Program-made: the position numbers and the translations under genes
Notes under the pieces: generated by a model
The model's input: only the letters and a program-made list of their open reading frames with translations
Told to the model about the DNA's origin: nothing
Databases searched by the model: none
Assembly (NCBI GenBank): GCA_964364855.1
Contig: CAYINU010000001.1
Span: forward strand, 11,357-75,356
Direction of reading: 5' to 3'
Origin: CAYINU01 sp964364855
GTDB lineage: Bacteria; Margulisbacteria; Marinamargulisbacteria; CAYINU01
DNA: 64,000 nt
Part shown: positions 42,410 through 49,773 of the stretch, piece after piece
How positions within the stretch are numbered: position 1 is the stretch's first letter
Layout of the letters: every line of letters begins with the position of its first letter

Positions 42410-42883
42410 ATGCGCAAAATAAAAATGACTATGTTTGGAATTATTGCAATTGTGGGGTTAGTCGCGCTAGGTATGACTGGGTGTGGAAAAGTAACCGAAT
42501 CGACAGTTGAAACGCCGGTAGTTGAAACATCTCCAGACCTATCGAGGACGGTAACAAATGGCGCGTTTTCATATACTTTGAGTGTATCGACCCCTAATGC
42601 TAATAGCAATTTAACCCTGACGATAAAACCAACCGATACGGCAACGCCGTTTCGCTATGCTTTTCTGGCAACGCGTACGTCCGGGACCGGGACGATTACC
42701 TATGACAATTCGTTTACCGCTGGGGGCAATCTGTCTTTAGGGTATTTCAATTTTACCGGGCAGAAAGAAATAGCGTTGAACTTTTCTACAATGGGTAGCG
42801 TTTACGCAATTGGGATCACGGTTCAAAACAGCGCCGGTACGACCACGCTATCCAGCGCGACCCTCAATGTGACGGTTCAATAG
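42410..42883 (+). CDS. Small lipoprotein of unknown function
   Basis: A 157-residue product from ATG 42410 with a lipoprotein signal: basic MRKIK, hydrophobic MFGIIAIVGLVALG and the lipobox MTGCG. The mature part is rich in T, S, N and V and looks like a beta-sandwich (Ig-like) domain, ending TTTLSSATLNVTVQ. GAGG lies 6 nt before the ATG. Longer frames start at 42368 or 42407. It is not recognised beyond this. Its low-complexity composition differs from the neighbouring housekeeping genes. Confidence 0.75.
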   Translation: MRKIKMTMFGIIAIVGLVALGMTGCGKVTESTVETPVVETSPDLSRTVTNGAFSYTLSVSTPNANSNLTLTIKPTDTATPFRYAFLATRTSGTGTITYDNSFTAGGNLSLGYFNFTGQKEIALNFSTMGSVYAIGITVQNSAGTTTLSSATLNVTVQ

Positions 42884-42942
42884 AAGATATTGGGAGTTAA
42901 GCTATGCCGCTCCGAGTGAACGTGTATTTTTGACCGGACTCT

Positions 42943-42984
42943 AAAATACTCGCGAGTATTTTTGACAATGGGTGAAAATACTCG
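42943..42984. promoter_or_regulatory. CGCG-centred palindrome plus repeated half-site (operator candidate)
   Basis: AAAATACTCGCGAGTATTTT (42943-42962) is a perfect 20-bp palindrome ending in the first base of the -35 box. Its half-site AAAATACTCG recurs at 42975-42984 in the -35/-10 spacer. The layout matches the palindrome before the paralogous ATPase gene (2460-2489). Confidence 0.6.
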
Positions 42985-42990
42985 TATGAT
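42962..42990 (+). promoter_or_regulatory. Near-consensus sigma-70 promoter of ATPase gene
   Basis: TTGACA (42962-42967), exactly 17 bp, TATGAT (42985-42990), then TGCGCCT (7 nt) and ATG 42998. Transcription would start at or beside the ATG, giving a leaderless mRNA and fixing the start codon choice. Confidence 0.8.
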
Positions 42991-42997
42991 TGCGCCT

Positions 42998-44119
42998 ATG
43001 AACCTAAAAAAGCGATATCTTTCGGATCAGGTCGAGCAAGACCTGATGGCAAAAATGGTCTTTGTCGGCGGACCGCGACAGGTGGGCAAGACAACATTGG
43101 CCAAATCGCTTCTGGGTCCTGATAAAGCCGGCTATTTGAACTGGGACATTGCCCAAGACCGAGAGAGGATACTGCGACATGAATTGCCGGATGTACCGTT
43201 CTGGGCCTTCGATGAAATCCACAAATACAAGAGCTGGCGTAGCTATTTAAAAGGAGTGTATGACCAATTTGGGCGATCGAAAAAAATAGTGGTAACCGGA
43301 AGCGCAAAACTGAATCTTTATCGTCGCGGCGGGGATTCTCTGCAAGGACGCTATCACTATTTGCGGCTACATCCGTTGAGTGTGGCTGAGCTTCGTATAG
43401 ATACCAAAGGTGACTTTGACGATTTATTGGAATTGGGGGGGTTCCCAGAGCCATTTTTTTTGGGAAAGGCGATAGAGGCCAAGCGCTGGTCGCGGGAATA
43501 CCGACAACGTCTCATTCAAGATGATCTGACCGCCTTAGAAAGCATTCGGGATTTGGGGAACTTGGAGCTTTTAATGTTACGCTTACCTGACTTGGTGGGC
43601 TCGCCCTTATCGGTGAATGCACTACGAGAGGACCTGGGCGTGAGCCATAAAACGGTTGCCCATTGGTTGGACGTTTTTGCCAATTTGTATGCCATCTTTC
43701 GGGTCTCACCGTTTGGTTCTCCTTCGATACGCGCCGTCAAAAAGGAACAAAAACATTATCATTTTGATTGGACATTGGTTACGGATCCGGGTGCGCGATT
43801 TGAAAATATGGTGGCTTGTCATTTACTGAAATGGGTGCAATTTGAGCAGGACACGAAGGCCCGCGAACTGGAGCTGCGTTACTTCCGAGACATTGATGGA
43901 CGCGAAGTTGATTTTGTTGTCACCGACAATGGGAAACCCATTTACGCCATCGAATGCAAAAGCGGTATAAAAGACATTAATCCCGCCTTGCGGTATTTCA
44001 AGGCGAAATTTCCCGATTGTACCGCGTGGCAAGTCTCAGCCACTGAAGGATCTGCCTATATCAACCGAGATGGTGTGAAATATAGCCACGCGCTGGAGCT
44101 GCTTAAGGGATTGGTTTAA
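42998..44119 (+). CDS. AAA ATPase with C-terminal DUF4143 domain (paralogue)
   Basis: A 373-residue paralogue of the gene at 1286-2440: the N-terminus MNLKKRYLSDQVEQDL aligns with MTNLKRSLEPFIQKRL, Walker A is GGPRQVGKTTL, Walker B FWAFDEIHKYKSWRSYLKGVYD, then VTGSAKLNLYRRGGDSLQGRYHYLRLHPLSVAEL and a C-terminal REVDFVVTDNGKPIYAIECKSG with nuclease-like D-ExK spacing. Start ATG 42998 is chosen because earlier in-frame codons fall within the promoter. Role unknown; the two copies share regulation-like palindromes although they lie 40 kb apart. Confidence 0.88.
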   Translation: MNLKKRYLSDQVEQDLMAKMVFVGGPRQVGKTTLAKSLLGPDKAGYLNWDIAQDRERILRHELPDVPFWAFDEIHKYKSWRSYLKGVYDQFGRSKKIVVTGSAKLNLYRRGGDSLQGRYHYLRLHPLSVAELRIDTKGDFDDLLELGGFPEPFFLGKAIEAKRWSREYRQRLIQDDLTALESIRDLGNLELLMLRLPDLVGSPLSVNALREDLGVSHKTVAHWLDVFANLYAIFRVSPFGSPSIRAVKKEQKHYHFDWTLVTDPGARFENMVACHLLKWVQFEQDTKARELELRYFRDIDGREVDFVVTDNGKPIYAIECKSGIKDINPALRYFKAKFPDCTAWQVSATEGSAYINRDGVKYSHALELLKGLV

Positions 44120-44209
44120 TAAAGTTACGATTCGCGCCTTCACCCGAGATGGCCATGGGCATAAGCGGGGCTTTCCAGTCGAGGGGGGGTAGGCTAAAAT
44201 AGAGCAACA

Positions 44210-45259
44210 GTGATCGGGATAGTCCTTATTTTGCTTTGTTTATTGGTCAATGGGCTATTGGCCTCTTATGAAGCAGCATTTCTTTCTGTTCCTAAACAGG
44301 TGTTGCGCGCACAGGCCAATAAAGGTGGAAAAAACGCCCAAAAGCTTCTGGCATACCGTGAAAATCCTGAACGTGTGCTTTCCGTTGTTCAGATCGGAAT
44401 TACCCTTGTCGGGGCGGTGGCGGGCGCTATTGGTGGTGTAGGGGCAAGCGAGGTCTTGGAGCCGTTTATCGGAAAGCTATTGGGCACTGGCGAGGCATTA
44501 TCCGAAGCGATAGCGGTGGGTTTTGTGGTCATCGTGATTACATATATTAGCGTTGTTTTCGGAGAACTGGTTCCCAAGACTCTGGCCATTCGGAACCCAT
44601 CAAAAATTGTGCTGTCCGGTGCGCCTTGGCTTTTCTTTGCGGAAAAAGTTCTGGGTCCCTTGGTGGTTATTTTTGAGTATTCAACAAAAAAGATTTTGAA
44701 TCTCATGTTCCGAAAGTCGACTGCCGATCAGGACATTTCTACAGATGCGATTGAAATCGAAACCTTGTCTCCTACCCACCGAAAATTCATGCTGAATCTG
44801 GCTGAAATTGAAAAAAGGCAGGCTAGGGATATTCTGATTCCATGGAACAAAGTCGTCCATATTAACCTTGAGGACCCGTTGGCGGTCATCACCCAACAGG
44901 TTCTGAGCTCCGGGCATACGCGTTTGCCCGTCGTCAAAAATGACAAAGCCATCGGCTTACTTCACAGTAAGGAGTTTATGGTTTTACGCGAAAGCGGTGA
45001 GCAACACTGGCAAGCTATCGTCCGCAAGGTATTGTTGATTCGAGAAAACGACTCGGCACTAAAAATTTTGCAACTGATGCAAATGCAAGCCAGTAATTTG
45101 GCCGTCGTGGTCAATATCCATGATCTGCCAACCGGGATTGTGACATTGGCTGATATCATGGAAGAAATCGTCGGTGAAATGTATGACGAAGACGATGACG
45201 GGGCGATCACCAAAATGATGACTGCCAAAGCCAATATGCGCCGAATCTTGGGGCGTTGA
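44210..45259 (+). CDS. CNNM/CorC-like membrane protein with CBS pair
   Basis: A 349-residue protein: an N-terminal DUF21/CNNM domain with three to four membrane segments (LLVNGLLASYEAAFLSVPKQVLR, VVQIGITLVGAVAGAIGGVGA, ISVVFGELVPKTLAIRNP) and two CBS motifs (about 205-330: LIPWNKVVHINLEDPL, GIVTLADIMEEIVGEMYDED). The usual C-terminal CorC/HlyC domain is missing, as in short family members. CNNM proteins handle Mg2+ or other cations. GTG start; a TAAAAT box lies 9 nt upstream and there is no good SD. Confidence 0.86.
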   Translation: MIGIVLILLCLLVNGLLASYEAAFLSVPKQVLRAQANKGGKNAQKLLAYRENPERVLSVVQIGITLVGAVAGAIGGVGASEVLEPFIGKLLGTGEALSEAIAVGFVVIVITYISVVFGELVPKTLAIRNPSKIVLSGAPWLFFAEKVLGPLVVIFEYSTKKILNLMFRKSTADQDISTDAIEIETLSPTHRKFMLNLAEIEKRQARDILIPWNKVVHINLEDPLAVITQQVLSSGHTRLPVVKNDKAIGLLHSKEFMVLRESGEQHWQAIVRKVLLIRENDSALKILQLMQMQASNLAVVVNIHDLPTGIVTLADIMEEIVGEMYDEDDDGAITKMMTAKANMRRILGR

Positions 45260-45357
45260 GGCCAAAACGGATGCGTCCTGTCGCCTGCGAAATTGACTTT
45301 GGCCAGCTTCTTAATGCCACCTGACCATGATCCATATTTATCGGATACTTATGGAGT

Positions 45358-45839
45358 ATGTTCCGTCGATTTATTAGACCTGCTTTATCTAGGAGTTTTT
45401 TTATTTTCGGCCCACGGGGAAGCGGCAAGATCTTGGTGTTAAGCGTGCGTTGGACAGAACATTAAGCTCTGAATTGTCTCCGAATACCTACGGTTATGAA
45501 AAGGCGTTCGAGCATTTTTTTATATTAGAGCTCTATCGCTTAAATGTGTACTTCAAGCTAGACCTCAGATTGTATTATCTGCGGACCAAAGACCATTTGG
45601 ATTATTACCATCCCCAGCGGCACGTTATTGTAACGAATCATGTGATGGTATTTGCTGACCGTGACGTTGATTTTACCCAATTGGATCTGGATGCTAGCAA
45701 GGTCATATACAGCGGCGGCTCTTTAAAGGATCCAGATGAAGTAGCCCGGAATCGTTTTGATGATCAACGATTAAGCGGTTTTAAAAATGTGGTCGTCTGT
45801 CTCTCGTCAAGGGATACGATGCCGCAAAAACAGCCCTGA
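45358..45839 (+). pseudogene. Decayed DUF4143-type ATPase (internal deletion)
   Basis: ATG 45358 opens MFRRFIRPALSRSFFIFGPRGSGK, the N-terminus and Walker A of another ATPase subfamily, then the frame stops at 45465. In a second frame, from about 45441, the text resumes in the C-terminal half (LSSELSPNTYGYEKAFEHFFILELYRLNVY, LYYLRTKDHLDYYHPQ), as in relatives with YGKAFEHF and LRTKDG. Walker B, sensor and roughly 200 residues are missing, and there is a frameshift. The 3' end runs into repeat module B at 45828. This is the third member of the wider family in the window. Confidence 0.8.
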
Positions 45840-45900
45840 GCTGAGCGAAGACGAATTTACTTCGACCGAACGGGGCGAGTGCTCGCGAGCTACTGCGAGC
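45828..45900. repeat. Repeat module B, copy 1 (pseudogene 3' end)
   Basis: AAACAGCCCTGAGCTGAG... to CTACTGCGAGC, nearly the same as the module at about 45986-46069 and 59421-59500. It supplies the stop codon of the decayed ATPase frame. Internal hairpins CGAAG/CTTCG and GCTC/GAGC. Confidence 0.85.
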
Positions 45901-45924
45901 CCCTTACTAATTAGTGGACACATT

Positions 45925-46069
45925 TCTGAGCGAAGCGAAGCAAGGCCCAAAGGGCCGGAGAGGTAATTAGATTGTGTGGACTGGAAACAGCCCTGAGCTG
46001 AGCGAAGACGAATTTATTTCGGCTGAGCGGGGCGAGTGCTCGTGAGCTACTGCGAGCATGCCGAGCCAA
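45925..46069. repeat. Composite repeat A+B, 3' of tRNA-Met
   Basis: Module A (TCTGAGCGAAGCGAAGC.. with GGCCC-AAA-GGGCC hairpin, 45925-45962), a GTAATTAGATTGTGTGGACT linker, then module B ending ATGCCGAGCCAA. It stops 6 nt from the tRNA 3' end. The same composite lies 8 nt from the 3' end of tRNA-Lys. Short open frames within it are not genes. Confidence 0.88.
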
Positions 46070-46075
46070 TACAAA

Positions 46076-46152
46076 TGGTAGCGGCGACTGGGGTCGAACC
46101 AGTGACACCACGGGTATGAACCGTGTGCTCTAACCACCTGAGCTACGCCGCC
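46076..46152 (-). tRNA. tRNA-Met (CAT anticodon)
   Basis: Minus strand: acceptor GGCGGCG/CGCCGCT with G1-U72, D-arm TAGCTCAGGTGGTTAGAGCA, anticodon loop TTCATAC on a CACGG/CCGTG stem, T-arm CTGG-TTCGACC-CCAG. Discriminator A and an encoded CCA. The stem lacks the GGG/CCC pairs of initiators, so it is elongator Met, or tRNA-Ile2 if the C is modified to lysidine. Its first 10 nt overlap the end of the GDPD gene. Confidence 0.95.
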
Positions 46153-46916
46153 AATAAGTCGAGTTGACTATACAATCGGTCTGGGCGGTTGGTAAATAGC
46201 GCGTCTGCTCCCCAACGCAACAAGTTACCCATCTCTTCAGGCGTGTCCACCGTATAAAACGCCACTTGAAATCCGTTGGCATGCATCGTTGCGATCACCT
46301 CGGGAGTGGCCATCTGAGCCGAGAGGTGAATCCGCTCTGCTTTCAGCTGATGGGCCATGTGTATCGCACCGGGCATGTCCTGCTCGGATAAGACGGCCAA
46401 TGCGATAGACAAACCGGCTTGGTGTAAGGTTGTGGCGGCCCGCATTAATTCATCCCAATAAAACGAGGACAAAAGAAAATGGTGGGGACATAACGCCGTG
46501 CGGGAGATCCACTCTTGCAATAGGGTGACCACCGGTTGTGCCGTGCCGCGGCTTTTGAGTTCGATATTAAGACAAAAGTCGGTGTCGTCGGGATAAAGTG
46601 TGAGCCACCGGGCGACAAGGTCCAGCACGTCTGTAAACAGGGGAATAGGCGTATCCTCTGCCAGCGTAATGCGAGAGAAGGTCGATGGCGTTAACGCCGT
46701 GACAAGGCCTTTGACGGCCGGCCCTGCCAATCTGTCCAGGGTATCATCATGAAACACAATACAGGTGTGGTTATCGTGGAGCACTTGAACATCACACTCC
46801 ACGTTATAGCCGTGGGTCAGACAGGACATGAGACCCGGTAAGGTATTTTCTATAACGCCGGGTGGACCGGGTAACATGCGGTGCGCCCAAATCCGTGTCG
46901 AAAACCGACCGCTCAT
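46143..46916 (-). CDS. Glycerophosphodiester phosphodiesterase
   Basis: A 257-residue GDPD-family protein: IWAHRMLPGPPGVIENTLPGLMSCLTHGYNVECDVQVLHDN holds the catalytic HR, the ENT and ExD metal ligands, followed by HDDTLDRL, LNIELKSRG, VAFYTVDTPEEMGNLLRWGADALFTNRPD. It releases glycerol-3-phosphate from phospholipid head groups and probably acts in the cytoplasm, as no signal peptide is seen. The last codons and the TAG stop (46143-46145) come from the 5' end of the tRNA-Met gene on the same strand, an overlap of 10 nt. Confidence 0.92.
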   Translation of the reverse strand: MSGRFSTRIWAHRMLPGPPGVIENTLPGLMSCLTHGYNVECDVQVLHDNHTCIVFHDDTLDRLAGPAVKGLVTALTPSTFSRITLAEDTPIPLFTDVLDLVARWLTLYPDDTDFCLNIELKSRGTAQPVVTLLQEWISRTALCPHHFLLSSFYWDELMRAATTLHQAGLSIALAVLSEQDMPGAIHMAHQLKAERIHLSAQMATPEVIATMHANGFQVAFYTVDTPEEMGNLLRWGADALFTNRPDRLYSQLDLLAA

Positions 46917-47057
46917 GCGGGGTATTTAAAAAATAAAAAAGCCATGGGGTTAAACTCGAAAAAGCAAATTTGGACCGGCGCTTATTATCCCGCTCAAGGT
47001 CTTCAGGTTCAAGAGTAAAGAAGACAGCACCCTTTATCGTCTGTTATCGGGGAGGGG
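46917..47057. other. Intergenic stretch between GDPD and MNT genes
   Basis: A divergent intergenic region. No further gene, hairpin terminator or repeat is recognised apart from the MNT promoter at its right end. Confidence 0.5.
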
Positions 47058-47086
47058 TTGCAGGGGTGGGAGAGCGATAGCATAAT
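47058..47086 (+). promoter_or_regulatory. Promoter of the MNT/HEPN pair
   Basis: TTGCAG (47058-47063), 17 bp, CATAAT (47081-47086), then TGGGAC (6 nt) and ATG 47093. Suggests a leaderless start. Confidence 0.5.
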
Positions 47087-47092
47087 TGGGAC

Positions 47093-47431
47093 ATGCAAGC
47101 CAGAAGTGACTTTCATGCGGATCAGAGTGACATCCAAGAGATGGTATTCCGAATTGTGGCCGCAACCCATCCCGAAAAAGTCATCTTATTTGGCTCTTAT
47201 GCGAGAGGAACCGAAGGACCGGATTCGGATGTTGATCTATTGGTTATTGCGTCACATGACACACAATCCCGTCGTGCCGAGCTGAGAAAGATTTGGCATG
47301 CGTTGAGCGGAATCATGGTTCCAAAAGATGTATTGGTATATAACCGCGAGGATGTAAAAAAGTGGCAAGATACCCCCAATCATGTGATTTCTATTGCCTT
47401 GAAGGAAGGCAAAATTTTATATGAACAATAG
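47093..47431 (+). CDS. MNT-type nucleotidyltransferase (toxin-antitoxin-like)
   Basis: A 112-residue minimal nucleotidyltransferase. KVILFGSYARGTEGPDSDVDLLVIA holds the GSxxRG helix and the metal-binding DxD of polymerase-beta-like enzymes. In MntA/HepT-type systems such proteins AMPylate the HEPN partner and neutralise it. It overlaps the HEPN gene by 11 nt. Confidence 0.88.
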   Translation: MQARSDFHADQSDIQEMVFRIVAATHPEKVILFGSYARGTEGPDSDVDLLVIASHDTQSRRAELRKIWHALSGIMVPKDVLVYNREDVKKWQDTPNHVISIALKEGKILYEQ

Positions 47432-47804
47432 CCTTGAACAAGGTCGCATGTTTTTGGACATGGCGCACAAGGATTTTAAGGCACTTCATGTCATGATGGA
47501 TCCGAATACAGTGGATGATGAGATATTCGGATTTCACGTTCAACAAGCAGTTGAAAAAGCGATTAAGGCTTGGCTGATCAAACTGGGTATCATATTCCCG
47601 AAAACGCATGACCTAGTCCTTCTGGTAGATTTACTGACCACTCAAGGAATTGAGTTTTCCCAATGGCAATCATTGACCGAATTTGTTGATTTTAGTGTCC
47701 AGTATCGATATGACACACTGGACATTATTGAGCCTATTGACCGAGCAACTTCTGTTTTACTCGTTGAATCGCTACTGAAGCGAGTCGCCGAGGCCTTCAA
47801 ATAA
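47421..47804 (+). CDS. HEPN-domain protein, partner of MNT
   Basis: A 127-residue all-helical HEPN protein: FGFHVQQAVEKAIKAWLIKLGIIFPKTHDLVLLVDLL is the typical core of the COG2250 type, with VQYRYDTLD near the end. The classical Rx4-6H RNase motif is not in its usual C-terminal place (RMFLDMAH near residue 9 fits the spacing but not the position), so RNase activity is uncertain. Forms a two-gene operon with MNT. Confidence 0.85.
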   Translation: MNNSLEQGRMFLDMAHKDFKALHVMMDPNTVDDEIFGFHVQQAVEKAIKAWLIKLGIIFPKTHDLVLLVDLLTTQGIEFSQWQSLTEFVDFSVQYRYDTLDIIEPIDRATSVLLVESLLKRVAEAFK

Positions 47805-47888
47805 CTTATAAATCAAGGGCTACGCCTTGCGGAGCGAAAAGACGACGCGCGTATTCCTTTTGATTGCAGCCCAGCATCGACGTGAAGT

Positions 47889-48626
47889 CTATCGGGATTG
47901 AACGCGATTCGCAGTTAGCTTGTCCAGCTCCATCCGCTCGATTTTGGTGAGGGGGCGAATGTCCCCGGCCTTCATACCCGACAGGGTCACCGGCCCGATA
48001 CCAATACGTTTAAGCTTGATTACCGTCAGCCCCAGCGCCTCAAACGCCCGCCGCACGATGCGGTTTCGGCCTTCGGAAATGACGACTTCAACTTGCTTGT
48101 CCGACAGGGGGGCAATATGAACAAACGACACGGGTGTGTCATCGGACAGTGGAATGGGATGGGTCAGTGCCCGTAGTGTCCGGTGCGAGAGGCGTTTGTT
48201 GACTTCCACGACGTAGGCTTTCGGAATTTCAAAACGGGGGTGGGTCATGCGCTGGGCCCATGGGCCGTCGTTGGTCAGCAAATAAAGGCCCGTCGTGTGC
48301 CGGTCCAAGCGGCCCACGGGGAAAACAGGTTCCGGGATGCGGGATACAAATGATGACAGGTCTAACCGTCCGCTGGGATCATGAAGGGTCGAAATCACGT
48401 TTTTAGGCTTATAGAATTTGTAGTAAACGAAATCATAGGCATTCCGCACTGGCTTTTTGTCAATTTTGACCGTGTCTTTTTGAGGATCGATTTCTGCGGT
48501 GAGCGCGGTGGCCACGTTGCTATTCACCGTGATGCGTTCTTCCACCAACAGGCGCAAGATCTCTCGCCGAGAAAAAGTCGTTTGTGCGGCAATAAAACGC
48601 TCAAGCGGTAATTTTTTTCTAATCAT
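47889..48626 (-). CDS. rluB: Ribosomal large-subunit pseudouridine synthase, RluB/RsuA family
   Basis: A 245-residue product: S4 RNA-binding domain (KKLPLERFIAAQTTFSRREILRLLVEERITVN), the family segment VYYKFYKPKNVISTLHDPSGR-like stretch and the catalytic motif FPVGRLDRHTTGLYLLTNDG, then EGRNRIVRRAFEALGLTVIKLKRIGIG. RluB rather than RsuA or RluE is the best guess. The ATG overlaps lptC by 8 nt, with GAGTGGA about 8 nt upstream. Last gene of the pyrH run. Confidence 0.9.
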   Translation of the reverse strand: MIRKKLPLERFIAAQTTFSRREILRLLVEERITVNSNVATALTAEIDPQKDTVKIDKKPVRNAYDFVYYKFYKPKNVISTLHDPSGRLDLSSFVSRIPEPVFPVGRLDRHTTGLYLLTNDGPWAQRMTHPRFEIPKAYVVEVNKRLSHRTLRALTHPIPLSDDTPVSFVHIAPLSDKQVEVVISEGRNRIVRRAFEALGLTVIKLKRIGIGPVTLSGMKAGDIRPLTKIERMELDKLTANRVQSR

Positions 48627-49164
48627 AATGAACATCCACTCTGGGGTTACCCATCAGTCGCAATTTTTGCGGAGGAATACGTGCCGAAAAAGCGCCCCCA
48701 TGGATACGCATGACTGGCGAGGTAATTTGGACATTTCCTGACCCCTCAATGGTCTGAGCCTGTGTTTGCCAGACCAGATCGTCTGTACGGATATGAACGC
48801 GCACATCCGGAAGCTGGAGCTCCGAGTCTGAGTCATAAAAATGGAGGATTCCATCCTGGGTTTGTAGATCAGCAGTCGGCGCTGAAATATCAAACACAGA
48901 TGCGGTTCCCTTGAAGTAGTGGCCGTTGATTTTAGACATGGTAAGGCGTGTATTATCACGGCTAACCTGAGCCGTTTTGGCAGTGAGTTGAAAGGTCTGG
49001 GTCGTGCGGTCAAACTGGGTGACACGGACGTCCTCGAACACAAATCCCGGGGTTTCTTTGGTCATAAATGGAGCCAAATGCGGTGATACAAAAGAGAATA
49101 CGATGATAAAAACCAAGGCCAGAGCCACACCCAATTGTGACCACAACCGACGATTGAGCACCAT
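48619..49164 (-). CDS. lptC: LPS export protein LptC
   Basis: A 181-residue protein with one N-terminal membrane segment (GVALALVFIIVFSF) and an LptC/OstA-like beta-jellyroll periplasmic domain (GFVFEDVRVTQFDRTTQTFQLTAKTAQVSRD, LQTQDGILHFYDSDSELQL, IEGSGNVQITSPVMRIHGGAF). LptC passes LPS to LptA. TAATG overlap with the upstream TPR gene. Confidence 0.85.
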   Translation of the reverse strand: MVLNRRLWSQLGVALALVFIIVFSFVSPHLAPFMTKETPGFVFEDVRVTQFDRTTQTFQLTAKTAQVSRDNTRLTMSKINGHYFKGTASVFDISAPTADLQTQDGILHFYDSDSELQLPDVRVHIRTDDLVWQTQAQTIEGSGNVQITSPVMRIHGGAFSARIPPQKLRLMGNPRVDVHYD

Positions 49165-49772
49165 TAAAACAGAGTCAGGCGCAGGGCTTCTACTTTTTCA
49201 GCAAAGGCACCTGCTCCGTCTCCCTTTCGGGCCAAGGCTTCGCTGAGCAGATAATGAATGGCCGCCGCCCGGGGCTCGATGGCCAAGGCTTTTCGGCATA
49301 GGGAGATGGACTCCTCCACCGCGCCTTGTTCGCCTTTAATCAGCGCCAGATACCCCATCGCCCAAATGTGTTTGGGGTCATTGAGTAAGATTTTTTCAAA
49401 CTCAGTTTGGGACTTGTCCTTTTGGTCGGTGAAATAGTAAGCGAATGCCAATTTGAAATGGAGGCGCCAGTTGAGGGGTTCCTTTTGGACCCATTCTTCA
49501 TAGTGTTGCACGGCCCGAGTCGGAAATGCGGGGTCGAGGTCGGGAATTTTTCTCAGTTCGTCCCAGCCGGACAACACGCGGCCTGTATAAGCGTGGGTCA
49601 TGGCCAAGTCAAATCGTGCTTGGGCAGATTTGGGATTGGCTTTGACGGCGGCTTTGTGGATCCGGAGTTCTTGCTTCATTTCGGCAGACAATGGCACATC
49701 AGCTCGCACCGGTACGACAGTGAGAATGGCCAGTAAAACGCCCGACAGTAGGAAGGCAAGCCGTGAGATCAT
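49164..49772 (-). CDS. Secreted TPR protein
   Basis: A 202-residue protein with a signal peptide (LLSGVLLAILTVVPVRA) and about four TPR repeats (KANPKSAQARFDLAMTHAYTGRV, NWRLHFKLAFAYYFTDQKDKSQTEFEKIL, HIWAMGYLALIKGEQGAVEESISL, EPRAAAIHYLLSEALARKGD). Likely a periplasmic scaffold. It lies between glycosyltransferase and lptC genes, hence envelope related. Confidence 0.85.
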   Translation of the reverse strand: MISRLAFLLSGVLLAILTVVPVRADVPLSAEMKQELRIHKAAVKANPKSAQARFDLAMTHAYTGRVLSGWDELRKIPDLDPAFPTRAVQHYEEWVQKEPLNWRLHFKLAFAYYFTDQKDKSQTEFEKILLNDPKHIWAMGYLALIKGEQGAVEESISLCRKALAIEPRAAAIHYLLSEALARKGDGAGAFAEKVEALRLTLF

Positions 49773-49773
49773 C

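Noticed and set aside
45260..45357. Possible small gene between the CNNM gene and the ATPase pseudogene
   Set aside because: No open frame with start, SD or recognisable product.
45911..46111. Small minus-strand open frame in the repeat region (and a similar one at 59219-59632)
   Set aside because: Both are translations of the dispersed repeat modules; the second also runs through tRNA-Lys. No SD and no independent support.
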